From: Pseudomonadota bacterium
GTDB lineage: Bacteria > Pseudomonadota > Gammaproteobacteria > Steroidobacterales > Steroidobacteraceae
Direction of reading: 5' to 3'
DNA: 64,000 nucleotides
Assembly: GCA_023423935.1 (NCBI GenBank)
Contig: JAFAEQ010000073.1
Location: 124,001 to 188,000 of the forward strand
This document shows, one piece after another, positions 26,930-35,956 of this stretch. Below the pieces are notes generated by a model, which saw nothing but the letters and a program-made list of their open reading frames with translations, had not been told where the DNA came from and did no database searches. How positions within the stretch are numbered: position 1 is the first letter of the stretch; each line of letters opens with the position of its first letter. A program made the translations under genes and the position numbers.

Positions 26930-27275
26930 CTAGTCACTAGGCCCTAGCTACTAGCCAGAGAAAGAGGCGCGGGGCGCGGAGCTGACGCCAGGCATTAGTC
27001 ACTAGGCCCTAGCTGCTAGCCAGACGAAGAGGGGCAGTGGCTGCCGCTTGACCTAGAGCCTAGGGCCTAGGGCCTAGAACCTAGAGCGCGCTGCTTTTGG
27101 CCGTCATCCCGGCGAAGGCCGGGATCTAGCCTGGACCCCGGCCTTCGCCGGGGTGCTGACGCCAGGCGCTAGTCACTAGGCACTAGCCACTAGCCAGAGG
27201 CAGACCCTGCGGTGCTCGGGTTTCCAACCTACAGCCTACAGCCTACAGCCCAGGACCCTAGCGCCTAGCGCCTAG
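26930..27275. repeat. CTAG-rich heptamer repeat cluster
   Basis: Degenerate 7-bp words (TAGTCAC TAGGCAC TAGCCAC, CTAGCGC CTAGCGC, CTACAGC CTACAGC) fill the gap. Twenty CTAG tetranucleotides fall in about 345 bp. CTAG is normally the rarest tetramer in proteobacterial genomes. Three similar blocks (near 26930, 26993, 27165) each end CTAGCCAGA. No gene is seen in 26899-27386. Confidence 0.85.
27103..27158. repeat. Palindromic repeat of the TCATCCCGGCGAAGGCCGGG type
   Basis: CATCCCGGCGAAGGCCGGGATC is joined by a short linker to GACCCCGGCCTTCGCCGGGGTG. Each half is self-complementary and the halves resemble each other's reverse complement. This dispersed palindrome is widespread in proteobacteria and here sits inside the CTAG cluster. 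Confidence 0.75.
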
Positions 27276-27386
27276 CTCGGCCCTGCGCCCCAGGTGACAT
27301 CCCGGTATCAACACATATCCAAACCATATTTCAACGCTCGCTCTGGCAGGCGCTAGAGTCCGCGGCCTAAGTACCAGCAGACCGTC

Positions 27387-29045
27387 ATGTATCAATACGA
27401 TCAGATCGACCAGCGGCTCGTAGATGAGCGCGTAGCTCAGTTCCGGGATCAGACCCGGCGCTATCTCGCGGGCGAACTCGCCGAGGATGATTTCCGTTCG
27501 CTGCGTTTGCGCAATGGTCTCTATATTCAGAAGTACGCGCCGATGCTGCGTATTTCGGTTCCTTACGGGTTGCTGTCGAGTCGTCAGGTGCGGATGTTTG
27601 CGCACATCGCGCGCAAGTACGACAAGGGCTACGGCCATTTCACTACGCGCCAGAACCTGCAATACAACTGGCCGACGCTGGAATCGGTGCCGGACATCCT
27701 CGCGGATCTCGCGAGCGTGCAGATGCATGCGATCCAGACGAGCGGAAATTGTGTTCGTAACGTGACGGCCGATCACCTGGCCGGCATCGCGCCCGATGAG
27801 ATCGAGGATCCGCGTCCGTGGTGCGAATACATCCGGCAATGGGCGACGCTCCATCCCGAATTCTCGTACCTGCCTCGCAAGTTCAAGATCGCGGTCACGG
27901 GTTCGCCGCAGGATCGGGCGGCATCGAAGGTTCACGACATCGGTCTGCACCTGGTGCGCAATGCGCAAGGCGAGGTGGGCTTCGAAGTGCTGGTGGGCGG
28001 CGGGCTCGGTCGCATGCCGATGATCGGTCACGTCATCCGCGAATTCCTGCCGAAGGAGCAGCTGCTCGGCTATCTCGAGTCCATCCTGCGCGTCTACAAC
28101 CTCGAAGGTCGCCGCGACAATATTCACAAGGCACGCATCAAGGTGCTGGTGAAGGCCGTCGGACCCGAGAAATTCCGCGAAATGGTCGAGGCGGAATGGG
28201 AAGCCTCGCGCGACTTCGCGCCCGTGCACGATGCCGCGAACTTTGCGCGCATCCAGAAATTCTTCACGCCTCCGGCGTATCAGACGCTGGCCGATGAAGA
28301 TGTGCTCTCCGGCAAGTCCACCGAGTTTCGTAACTGGTACCAGCGCAACACGAAGCGGCACAAAGTGTCCGGCTATCGTGCGGTGTTCGTTTCATTGAAG
28401 TCGCCGACGCGTCCGCCTGGCGATATCACCGAGCTCGAGATGGACCGCGTGGCCGATCTCGCCGATCAGTACTCGTTCGGCATGATCCGCTCGACGCACG
28501 ATCAGAATCTGATTCTCGCGGACGTGCGTCAGCGCGATCTGTATGCGGTGTGGCAGGCGCTGAAGGCGCTGGATCTTGCGACACCCAATATCGGCACGTT
28601 GACCGACATGATCTGCTGCCCGGGCCTCGATTTCTGCTCGCTCGCGAATGCAACCTCGATTCCGATCGCGAAGCAGATCAACGAGCGCTTCGACGACTTC
28701 GACTATCTCTACGATCTCGGCGACATCGAGCTGAAGATGTCCGGCTGCATGAATGCGTGCGGTCATCATCACGTCGGCCACATCGGCATCCTCGGCGTCG
28801 ATAAGAACGGCGAGGAGTGGTACCAGATCACGCTCGGCGGCTCGGCCAGCGGCGCCGATGCAGCGCTCGGACAGGTGATCGGTCCGTCCGTCGCGCATGC
28901 AGACGTCGCCGAGACGATCGATCGCATCCTCAACGTCTACATCGCCGAACGCGAGGAAGGGGAGCGCTTCATCGACACCTTCCGCCGCATCGGCATCAAA
29001 CCTTTCAAGGCTCGCGTCTATGCGCCGTCTCATCAAGCAGCGTGA
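27387..29045 (+). CDS. cysI: Assimilatory sulfite (nitrite/sulfite) reductase hemoprotein
   Basis: Siroheme and [4Fe-4S] reductase (552 aa) catalysing six-electron reduction of sulfite to sulfide. It has two ferredoxin-like half-domains (early YGHFTTRQNLQYNW; later SFGMIRSTHDQNLIL). The cluster and siroheme ligands are CCPGLDFCSLA (C-x5-C) and GCMNACGHHHVGHIG (C-x3-C). The neighbouring FNR, DUF934, cysH and cysG genes point to sulfite rather than nitrite. No CysJ flavoprotein is present, so electrons probably come from ferredoxin. Confidence 0.9.
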   Translation: MYQYDQIDQRLVDERVAQFRDQTRRYLAGELAEDDFRSLRLRNGLYIQKYAPMLRISVPYGLLSSRQVRMFAHIARKYDKGYGHFTTRQNLQYNWPTLESVPDILADLASVQMHAIQTSGNCVRNVTADHLAGIAPDEIEDPRPWCEYIRQWATLHPEFSYLPRKFKIAVTGSPQDRAASKVHDIGLHLVRNAQGEVGFEVLVGGGLGRMPMIGHVIREFLPKEQLLGYLESILRVYNLEGRRDNIHKARIKVLVKAVGPEKFREMVEAEWEASRDFAPVHDAANFARIQKFFTPPAYQTLADEDVLSGKSTEFRNWYQRNTKRHKVSGYRAVFVSLKSPTRPPGDITELEMDRVADLADQYSFGMIRSTHDQNLILADVRQRDLYAVWQALKALDLATPNIGTLTDMICCPGLDFCSLANATSIPIAKQINERFDDFDYLYDLGDIELKMSGCMNACGHHHVGHIGILGVDKNGEEWYQITLGGSASGADAALGQVIGPSVAHADVAETIDRILNVYIAEREEGERFIDTFRRIGIKPFKARVYAPSHQAA

Positions 29046-29505
29046 CATCGTCCTCGACGAGTGGCGTTACGCCGACGAAGATCCCGTCGGCCGCGAACGT
29101 GCACTGATTCTCCCGTTCGCGCGCTGGAAGGAAGAGCGCGAGCGCTGGTGGCTCTGGGACGGCCGGCTCGGCGTTCGCCTCGGCCCGACCGATCCGGTCG
29201 ATGCGCTCGCCCAGGACTTCCTGCGCGTATCGCTTGTCGCCATTGAATTCGGCGGTCTCGCCGAGGGGCGCGGTTACAGCCAGGCGCGACTGCTCCGCAA
29301 TCGCTTCAAGTTCACGGGCGAGTTGCGCGCCGTGGGCAAGATTCAGCGCGATCAGCTGTTCTTCATGGCGCGCTGCGGCTTCGACGCCTTCGAACTGCCC
29401 GAAGGTGCCAACCTTGAAGAAGCACTCAAGGCCTTCGATGAGTTCTCGGTCGCCTACCAGGATGCCGTCGACACGGGCGTGCAGCTGGCGCGTCGCGCGA
29501 TCTAG
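29020..29505 (+). CDS. DUF934 protein, sulfite reductase-associated
   Basis: Conserved 161-residue partner of proteobacterial cysI. The family block YSQARLLRNRFKFTGELRAVG with RDQLFFMARCGFDAFEL is present. It overlaps the cysI end by 26 nt at ATG 29020, indicating translational coupling. The role is unproven; the conserved pairing suggests assembly of, or electron delivery to, sulfite reductase. Confidence 0.85.
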   Translation: MRRLIKQRDIVLDEWRYADEDPVGRERALILPFARWKEERERWWLWDGRLGVRLGPTDPVDALAQDFLRVSLVAIEFGGLAEGRGYSQARLLRNRFKFTGELRAVGKIQRDQLFFMARCGFDAFELPEGANLEEALKAFDEFSVAYQDAVDTGVQLARRAI

Positions 29506-29877
29506 GGAAGCGCTGATTCATCGACTTTCCTGACCTTCGCAAGTCTGCAACCGGTTGAAATGCTTCGGTGGGCGAAGCAACCAGGGTTGCGAATGGCGAA
29601 TTGATCAGAGATTCCCCAAGAAGAGCGGTCGCAAAACGACCGCGGACGAGACCCACGGGACACGTGGCTCAAAGGCGCAGGCACGCAAGTCGGGGGTCAG
29701 AACCACCGCTTTGTGTCTGCGGCCATTCCATGGGTTGCGCCGCTTCGCGTGCGATTCTTTCGCGCTCCGTGCGGGCCGGGTCTAACACGTCTTTGTGGCT
29801 CTTGTGGGGGCATGCAGGAACCTTGAGGCCCGTCCAGGCGCTAGAGCCATGGGCGCCGCCGATGCTTTCGAGGTCTC
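29506..29877. other. Intergenic region with two hairpins
   Basis: A 370-bp gap between DUF934 and tspO. It contains GCTTCG-gtggg-CGAAGC flanked by GGTT/AACC (29552-29581), and GCGGTCG-caaaa-CGACCGC (29625-29643). Neither is followed by a T-run, but the first may end the cysI transcript. Open frames here are unconvincing. Confidence 0.5.
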
Positions 29878-30354
29878 ATGGCTACCACTGCCATCCGTCG
29901 GGCTGGATTTCCTTCGCTGCTCCTGTTCGGCGGCCTCGTTGCGCTGACGGCCTCTGCGGGTTTGTTGTACGAGCCGGGCATTTGGTATCAGCACCTCGCA
30001 AAACCCTACTGGAATCCCCCCAGCTGGGTCTTCGGCCCTGTCTGGGGCGCGCTGTATGTGGGTATCGCCGTCGCCGCCTGGCTCGTGTGGCGTCGCTCGA
30101 TGCGAATGGTCACCTCGCTGCACTTCTGGCTGGCCCAGCTCGTCTTCAACTGGATGTGGTCGTACTTTTTCTTCGGGCTGCAACGCCCCGACCTCGCCCT
30201 CATCGACATCATCCTGCTGTTCATCGCCATCGTCGGCTTCATCGTCACCGCACGCCGCCGCAGCATCGGCGCCTCGCTCCTGTTCGTCCCCTACGCGGGA
30301 TGGGTTGCGTTCGCGACTGCGTTGAACTTTACGATCTGGCAGATGAATAACTGA
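29878..30354 (+). CDS. tspO: TspO/MBR family tryptophan-rich sensory protein
   Basis: Five-helix membrane protein (158 aa), homolog of the mitochondrial translocator protein; bacterial members bind porphyrins and affect tetrapyrrole and stress regulation. Family features are WYQHLAKPYWNPPSWVFGPVW, the aromatic WMWSYFFFGL and the closing PYAGWVAFATALNFTIW. Full length. Its position among siroheme-dependent sulfur genes may reflect tetrapyrrole handling (inference). Confidence 0.92.
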   Translation: MATTAIRRAGFPSLLLFGGLVALTASAGLLYEPGIWYQHLAKPYWNPPSWVFGPVWGALYVGIAVAAWLVWRRSMRMVTSLHFWLAQLVFNWMWSYFFFGLQRPDLALIDIILLFIAIVGFIVTARRRSIGASLLFVPYAGWVAFATALNFTIWQMNN

Positions 30355-30368
30355 AGACGAAGATCGGG

Positions 30369-30510
30369 AGGCCGCAGAGACCGCAAAAAAGAAGGGTTAT
30401 AGGCTCGGAAGGGATTGGTCGAACTGAGTTCAGGGTCGAGGCGCGGATCTGCTTCTCTTGACTGTCGCACCCTTCCGCGTCGCCACTTCTTTTATGCGGT
30501 CTTTGCGGCC
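30369..30510. repeat. Inverted pair of GCGGTCTTT nonamer repeats (downstream of ABC exporter)
   Basis: The left arm GGCCGCAGAGACCGCAAAAA (30369-30395) and right arm TTTTATGCGGTCTTTGCGGCC (30486-30510) are reverse complements with few mismatches, about 90 bp apart. They lie between the convergent tspO and ABC exporter genes, so the pair could act as a bidirectional terminator-like structure. Confidence 0.75.
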
Positions 30511-30519
30511 ACTCTGGTT

Positions 30520-32301
30520 TCAGGCTCCCGACATATCCGCAAACTGCAACGCCGCCAGTCGCGCATAGAGTTCGTTGCTTTCGAGGAGCTCCGCGTGAGT
30601 GCCGATGTCGATGATGCGGCCGTGATCGAGGACGACGATGCGGTCGGCTTTGAGGATCGTGGCGAGTCGATGCGCGATGATGATCGTGGTGCGATCCTGC
30701 ATCAGATGCTCGAGCGCTTCCTGCACGTAGCGTTCGCTTTCTGCATCGAGCGAGCTGGTCGCCTCGTCCAGCAACAGAATCGGCGGGTCTTTCAGCAGTG
30801 CGCGGGCGATCGCAATGCGTTGGCGCTGGCCGCCTGAAAGGCGTGTGCCGCGCTCGCCGAGAAACGTGTCGTAGCCTTCAGGTAGCTGGCGGATGAAGCT
30901 GTCCGCGCCGGCCGCTTTGGCGGCTGCTTCGATCTCCGCGTCGCTCGCGCCGGGTCGGCCATAGCGGATGTTCTCGCGCGCAGTCGCACCGAATAGCACG
31001 GTTTCTTGTGGCACCAGGCCAATGCGCTGTCGCACGTGCTCGGGCCTTGCCTGTGCGATATCAACACTGTCGATGACGATGCGTCCGGATGCAGGATCGT
31101 AGAAGCGCAGCAGTAGCTGGAACGTCGTGCTCTTGCCGGCGCCCGAGGGCCCGACGAATGCGACTTTTTCGCCTGGCTGGATCTCCAGGTCGAAGTCATG
31201 GAGCGCCTGCGTATCGGGCCGTGACGGATAGCGAAAGGACACATGCTCGAAGCGAATGTGTCCGAGCGTAGTGGTTGGAAACGATTGAGGATTGGCGGGC
31301 GCCGAAATGGCAGGCGTCGCGTTCCTGAGCTCTACCAGCCGCTCCATCGCACCGGCTGCGCGTTGCACTTCGCCCCACATTTCGCTCAGCGAGGCGGCGG
31401 AGATGCCGACGTACATCGCATAGATCAGAAACTGACTCAGCTCGCCCGCGGTCATGGTGTGCGCGAGCACGCGATGTGCGCCTTGCCATAGCACGAACGT
31501 CACGGCGCCGAAGATCATCATGGTGCCGATCGCGGTCAGCAATGCGCGCACCCGCGTGCGCTTGATGGCCACCTGGAACGAGTCTTCGACGGCGCGCCCA
31601 TAGCGTTCGCTGTTGAGCTTCTCGAGCGTGAACGCCTGCACGGTCTGGATCGCATTCAGCGTCTCGCCCGCCAGTCCGCTCGTATCGGCGATGCGATCCT
31701 GCGCGAGACGCGAAAGTTTGCGCAGCTTGCGGCCGACCAGAATCAAGGGCGCGATGATGAGCGGAATCAGCAGCAGGATCATGCTTGCAAGCGACGGGCT
31801 CGTCGCAATGAGCAGCCCCAGCGCACCGATCAGCTGAATGATCGAACGCAACGTGATCGACAGATTCACGCCTGCAATCGACTGCACGAGTGTCGTATCG
31901 GTGGTCAGTCGCGAAAGCACTTCACCGGTTCGTGTGATCTCGAAGAACGTCGGATCCATGCGCACGACGCGCGCGTACACATCCTCGCGCAGATCCGCGA
32001 CGACTCGCTCGCCGAGCCAGGTCACCAGATAAAAGCGCAGCGCCGCAAAGACACCGAAGATCACAGCCGCGGCCAGGAACGCCACGAAATAAGTATCGAG
32101 CGTCGCCTGATCGCGCACGACCATGCCCTGATCGATGACACCTTTGAACGCGATCGGCAGCACGAGCATCGCGCCCGAAGCGACGAGCAAGGCGACGAGC
32201 GCCAGGAACAGCGTCCGCTTGTATCGGCGCAGATAAGGCCACAGCGCTCGCAGTGGCTTCAGCGAACGAGCTTTGGGTCGGTCAGCGGGATGGTCGGGCA
32301 T
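30520..32301 (-). CDS. ABC exporter with fused permease and ATPase (MsbA/LmrA-like)
   Basis: Half-transporter (593 aa) expected to work as a homodimer exporting lipids or hydrophobic compounds. The N-terminal half holds six helices beginning TLFLALVALLVASGAMLVLP. The ATPase has Walker A GPSGAGKST, signature LSGGQRQR and Walker B ILLLDEATSSLD, then the H-loop AHRLATI. Related proteins include MsbA and subfamily B multidrug exporters; the substrate is unknown. Both ends of the gene are bordered by GCGGTCTTT repeat pairs. Confidence 0.9.
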   Translation of the reverse strand: MPDHPADRPKARSLKPLRALWPYLRRYKRTLFLALVALLVASGAMLVLPIAFKGVIDQGMVVRDQATLDTYFVAFLAAAVIFGVFAALRFYLVTWLGERVVADLREDVYARVVRMDPTFFEITRTGEVLSRLTTDTTLVQSIAGVNLSITLRSIIQLIGALGLLIATSPSLASMILLLIPLIIAPLILVGRKLRKLSRLAQDRIADTSGLAGETLNAIQTVQAFTLEKLNSERYGRAVEDSFQVAIKRTRVRALLTAIGTMMIFGAVTFVLWQGAHRVLAHTMTAGELSQFLIYAMYVGISAASLSEMWGEVQRAAGAMERLVELRNATPAISAPANPQSFPTTTLGHIRFEHVSFRYPSRPDTQALHDFDLEIQPGEKVAFVGPSGAGKSTTFQLLLRFYDPASGRIVIDSVDIAQARPEHVRQRIGLVPQETVLFGATARENIRYGRPGASDAEIEAAAKAAGADSFIRQLPEGYDTFLGERGTRLSGGQRQRIAIARALLKDPPILLLDEATSSLDAESERYVQEALEHLMQDRTTIIIAHRLATILKADRIVVLDHGRIIDIGTHAELLESNELYARLAALQFADMSGA

Positions 32302-32314
32302 GAGGAGATTTGAG

Positions 32315-32550
32315 AGGCCGCAAAGACCGCAAAAAGGAAGACGGTGTCAGAGGGAAGACGCAGAAGGCTAGCCGCAAACAAATGCAAAGGACACCCGTTC
32401 GGACGAGAAGAGCGGGCCGTAAAGACCGCGAAGAACATGGAGCGAAGACGAGCTGCCCCGATTGCGAGTGCGGCTCGGAGAACCCGTTTGTGCCCGTGCG
32501 CTTTCTGTCGCGCCTGATGTTCGATTCCTTTATGCGGTCTTTGCGGCCTC
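32315..32550. repeat. GCGGTCTTT nonamer repeats upstream of ABC exporter
   Basis: Arm GGCCGCAAAGACCGCAAAAAG (32315-32340), a degenerate middle copy GGGCCGTAAAGACCGCGAAG (about 32414-32436) and an opposite arm TTTATGCGGTCTTTGCGGCC (32526-32550). This is the same family as 30369-30510. It fills the gap between the exporter start and the cysB stop. Confidence 0.75.
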
Positions 32551-32558
32551 TTCGTTCT

Positions 32559-33536
32559 TCACTTGTAAACCGGCAGCTCCACATCCGAGAACAGCGCTTC
32601 GACATCCGACTGTGTGGCGGCGTTACCGGCGCGGTCGACGAGGCGGCGGGTGAGGTGTGGGGCGAGGAGGTGGAGGAAGTCGTACATGTAGCCGCGCAGC
32701 AGGGCGCCTTGATGATAGCCGGCCCAGGTCGAGTGCGAGGGGAACAGGTGCGAGGCGTCGATGGACACGAGGTCCGCATCTTCGCGCGGATCGATCGCCA
32801 TGCTCGCGACGATGCCGACACCGAAGCCCAGGCGCACGTACGTCTTGATGACGTCTGCGTCGCGGGCGGTGAGCGCCACGTGCGGCGTGATGTTGGCACG
32901 CGCGAAGATTTGCTGAAGAGATGAAGGTCCACTGAAGCCAAAGACGTACGTCACGATCGGATATTTGCCCAATGTCTCGATCGTAATTTTCGACTCGTTG
33001 GCGAGCGGATGCCCGTAGGGCACGACGATCCGCCGGTGCCAGCGATAGCACGGCAGCAGGACGAGATTGCTGAAGAGATCCTGGGAGCCCGTATTGATCG
33101 CGAAATCGATGCGATCCCGAAGTGCCATATCGGCGATTTGCTCGGCCGTGCCCTGATGCAGATGCAGTTCGACCTCAGGATATTTCTCGCGGAATTTGCG
33201 CACCACGGGCGGCAGCACATAGCGCGCCTGCGTATGCGTGGTGCCGATCGACAGCGAGCCGCGGCCGTCGCCTTTCTGTTCATCGGCGAGTCGCTTGATG
33301 CTCTGAACTTCCTTCAGGATTTTCTGGGCGCGATCGATCACGCGTTTACCCGCAGGGGTGACGCGCGTGAGGTTGCGGCCCTGACGCAGGAAGATCGGAA
33401 AGCCGAGCTCATCTTCGAGCTGCTTCAGCTGCTTCGAGACGCCGGGCTGCGACGTATGTAGTCGTTCTGCCGCGGCAGTGATGTTCAGATCGTTTTCAGC
33501 GATCGCTGCGAGGTAGCGTAATTGTTGTAATTTCAT
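32559..33536 (-). CDS. cysB: LysR-family regulator, CysB type
   Basis: Transcriptional activator of sulfate assimilation (325 aa; E. coli CysB is 324). The start MKLQQLRYLAAIAENDLNIT and helix-turn-helix ERLHTSQPGVSKQLKQLEDE are typical of CysB/Cbl. The effector domain contains GTTHTQARYVLPPVV and RDADVIKTYVRLGFGVGI, matching CysB's N-acetylserine-binding fold. It is divergent from cysH with 159 bp between, as expected for a regulator next to its target. ATG 33536 fits the family better than the in-frame ATG 10 residues upstream. Confidence 0.92.
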   Translation of the reverse strand: MKLQQLRYLAAIAENDLNITAAAERLHTSQPGVSKQLKQLEDELGFPIFLRQGRNLTRVTPAGKRVIDRAQKILKEVQSIKRLADEQKGDGRGSLSIGTTHTQARYVLPPVVRKFREKYPEVELHLHQGTAEQIADMALRDRIDFAINTGSQDLFSNLVLLPCYRWHRRIVVPYGHPLANESKITIETLGKYPIVTYVFGFSGPSSLQQIFARANITPHVALTARDADVIKTYVRLGFGVGIVASMAIDPREDADLVSIDASHLFPSHSTWAGYHQGALLRGYMYDFLHLLAPHLTRRLVDRAGNAATQSDVEALFSDVELPVYK

Positions 33537-33593
33537 GGACTTGAATCTAGCCCAACGGAGCTCCAAAAGTCATAACACGCCCGCATCATGACA

Positions 33594-33622
33594 GAACAAA
33601 AGGGTCTTTCCCTGGTTATAAG
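33594..33622 (+). promoter_or_regulatory. Candidate activator-dependent cysH promoter
   Basis: A good -10 (TATAAG, 33617-33622) has only a poor -35 (CAGAAC), consistent with activation by CysB. A TGTCCGGACA palindrome lies downstream at 33653-33662, within the presumed leader. Weak evidence. Confidence 0.3.
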
Positions 33623-33695
33623 CCGGTTAGCTACAGTGCCCCGCATCACCATTGTCCGGACACCTGTCCGACTCGCACTGAAGCAAGAAGAACGC

Positions 33696-34484
33696 ATGAC
33701 TTCCGCCAGCTCGTCCAATCCCTCGTTTGGTCCCGCCGCCGACGCAGGCCAATTATCGCCGCGTCTGCAGTCGCTGGTGGAAGGCTCGCGTGCGCTGCTG
33801 CAGCGCGCGCTGGACGAGTACAAGGACGTCGTCTACTCGAACAGCCTCGGCGCCGAGGCCATGGTGCTGACCGACATCATCGCGACGCATGCTCCCGAGA
33901 TCGAAATCTTCACGCTCGACACCGGTCGCTTGCACGACGAGACGCTCGCGTTGCTGGATCGTCTGGAGCGTCGTTATCAGCGCCGCATTCAAGTGTTCTA
34001 TCCGGACGCTGCGAGCATCGAACAGTACGTCCGCGACAACGGCATCAATGGCTTCTATCTGGGGCTCGAAGAGCGTCAGTCGTGCTGCCATATCCGCAAG
34101 GTCGAACCTTTCAAGCGCGCGATTGCCGGCCGCAAGGCCTGGGTGACGGGCGTGCGCAAGGAGCAGTCCGCGGAGCGGGCGAACGGTGAACCCATCGCCT
34201 GGGACGATCGTCACGGCTTGTGGAAAGTCAGTCCCATGCTCGAATGGAAGGACGAAGACGTGTGGGCTTACATCAAGGCGCGCAATCTTCCGTACAACCC
34301 GCTGCATGACAAAGGCTTCCCGAGCATCGGCTGCGCACCGTGCACGCGTGCGGTTGAGCCGGGTGCGGATCCGCGTTCAGGCCGCTGGTGGTGGGAAAAC
34401 CCCGAGTCGCGCGAGTGCGGTCTGCAGCCGCGCCGTCGCGTGATTCCGATCAAGGTCGAGCCGCGTCGCGCGGCTGCTCAGTAA
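33696..34484 (+). CDS. cysH: APS reductase (assimilatory, [4Fe-4S] type)
   Basis: Reduces adenosine 5'-phosphosulfate to sulfite (262 aa). The cluster-binding pairs that separate APS from PAPS reductases are present: CC at residues 130-131 (RQSCCHIRKVEPF) and GCAPC at 212-216. The catalytic cysteine lies in SRECGLQ near the end (about 241), where families commonly have ECGLH. The pyrophosphate-binding region is YSNSLGAEAMVL. ATG 33696 has an AAGAAG upstream. First gene of cysH-cysG-cysK-FNR. Confidence 0.92.
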   Translation: MTSASSSNPSFGPAADAGQLSPRLQSLVEGSRALLQRALDEYKDVVYSNSLGAEAMVLTDIIATHAPEIEIFTLDTGRLHDETLALLDRLERRYQRRIQVFYPDAASIEQYVRDNGINGFYLGLEERQSCCHIRKVEPFKRAIAGRKAWVTGVRKEQSAERANGEPIAWDDRHGLWKVSPMLEWKDEDVWAYIKARNLPYNPLHDKGFPSIGCAPCTRAVEPGADPRSGRWWWENPESRECGLQPRRRVIPIKVEPRRAAAQ

Positions 34485-34507
34485 CGCTGCACATAGCAGC
34501 GCGCCCA

Positions 34508-35956
34508 ATGGATTATTTCCCGCTATTTCTCAAGCTCACCGGACAAGCCGTCCTCGTCGTCGGTGGCGGAGAAGTGGCTGCGCGCAAGATCGATCTGCTG
34601 CTGCGTGCGGGCGCGAAGATCACGGTCGTTGCGCCCGAGCTGATCGACTCGCTCGAGACGCTGAAGCAATCGGGAACGCTTCAGCACATCGCCGCGGAAT
34701 TCCGACCCGAACATCTCGAGGGTGTGCGCCTTGCAATTGCCGCCACAGACAAACATGCGATCAACGCATGGGTGGCGCATCAGGCAGAAGTGCGCAATGT
34801 CCTGGTCAACGTGGTCGACGATCGCGAATTGTCGCGATTCATCGTGCCGGCCATCGTCGATCGCTCGCCGGTAATGGTCGCGGTCGCGAGCAGCGGCGAT
34901 GCGCCGGTGCTCACACGCCGCTTACGCGAGAAGCTCGAAGTCTTTCTGCCGCAGCGACTGGGCCTTCTTGCGCAGCTCGCAGGCAAGCTCCGCGATGCAG
35001 TGAAGTCTCGCGTGGAAGAGCCGGCAGCGCGTCGCAGGTTCTGGGAGCGCTTCTTCGACGGTCCCATCGCAGCCGATGTGCTGGCCGGTGGCGATGTGAT
35101 CGAAGCCGAGAAGCGCACGACTGAAAGTCTGCGCGCGGCGTCTGCTGAATCAGGCGCGCCGGCAGGAGAAGTCGTGCTGGTCGGCGCAGGTCCCGGCGAT
35201 CCGGGCCTGCTCACGTTGCGCGCATTGCGGGCTCTGCAGAATGCAGATGTCGTGCTCTATGACCGCCTGGTGTCGGATGCCATCGTCGATCTCGCACGTC
35301 GCGATGCCGAGCGCATCTATGTCGGCAAGGCTGCGGGTCGTGCGCATGTGTCCCAGGAAGGCATCAACGATCTGCTCGTGAAACTCGCGTCGCAGGGCAA
35401 GCGGGTGTGTCGCCTCAAAGGCGGCGATCCTTTCATCTTCGGCCGCGGTGGAGAGGAGCTCGAAGCACTTGCTGCCCATGGCATCCGGTTCGAAGTCGTG
35501 CCGGGCATCACCGCGGCTGCAGGCTGTGCGGCCTATGCAGGAATCCCGCTCACGCATCGTGATTACGCGCAGTCGCTCACACTGGTGACGGGCCACTGCA
35601 AGGGCGAAACCGACAAAGTCGATTGGGATCTGCTCGCGCGGCCCGGTCAGACGGTCGTGTTCTACATGGGGCTCGGTCATCTCGAGAACATCCTGACGCA
35701 GCTCACGACGCGCGGCGTTCCGGCGAATCGTGGTGCTGCGATCATCGAACAGGGCACCCAGGTGGGCCAGCGCGTCATCACAGGAACGCTCGAGGATCTC
35801 GCGCACAAGGCGCGGGAAGCCCGTATCGAATCGCCGGCTCTCCTGATCGTCGGCGAAGTCACCCGGCTGCATGATGTGCTGCATTGGTTCAACACATCGG
35901 CGCAGTCCGGACTCAACACATTTGCATTCAGCAACGAAGGGAGGCTCTCCGCATGA
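34508..35956 (+). CDS. cysG: Siroheme synthase CysG (trifunctional)
   Basis: Makes siroheme for the sulfite reductase (482 aa). The N-terminal half is precorrin-2 dehydrogenase/ferrochelatase, with NAD motif VLVVGGGEVAARK and the conserved VAVASSGDAPVLTRRLREKLE. The C-terminal half is uroporphyrinogen-III methyltransferase, with VVLVGAGPGDPGLLTLRA, VCRLKGGDPFIFGRGGEE and PGITAA. It begins 23 bp after cysH and overlaps cysK by 4 nt (ATGA). ATG 34508 aligns with the E. coli start. Confidence 0.93.
   Translation: MDYFPLFLKLTGQAVLVVGGGEVAARKIDLLLRAGAKITVVAPELIDSLETLKQSGTLQHIAAEFRPEHLEGVRLAIAATDKHAINAWVAHQAEVRNVLVNVVDDRELSRFIVPAIVDRSPVMVAVASSGDAPVLTRRLREKLEVFLPQRLGLLAQLAGKLRDAVKSRVEEPAARRRFWERFFDGPIAADVLAGGDVIEAEKRTTESLRAASAESGAPAGEVVLVGAGPGDPGLLTLRALRALQNADVVLYDRLVSDAIVDLARRDAERIYVGKAAGRAHVSQEGINDLLVKLASQGKRVCRLKGGDPFIFGRGGEELEALAAHGIRFEVVPGITAAAGCAAYAGIPLTHRDYAQSLTLVTGHCKGETDKVDWDLLARPGQTVVFYMGLGHLENILTQLTTRGVPANRGAAIIEQGTQVGQRVITGTLEDLAHKAREARIESPALLIVGEVTRLHDVLHWFNTSAQSGLNTFAFSNEGRLSA

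Noticed and set aside
29568..30350. 260-codon open frame overlapping tspO
   Set aside because: Another frame of the tspO gene with an Arg/His-rich translation; TspO motifs are in the 29878 frame.
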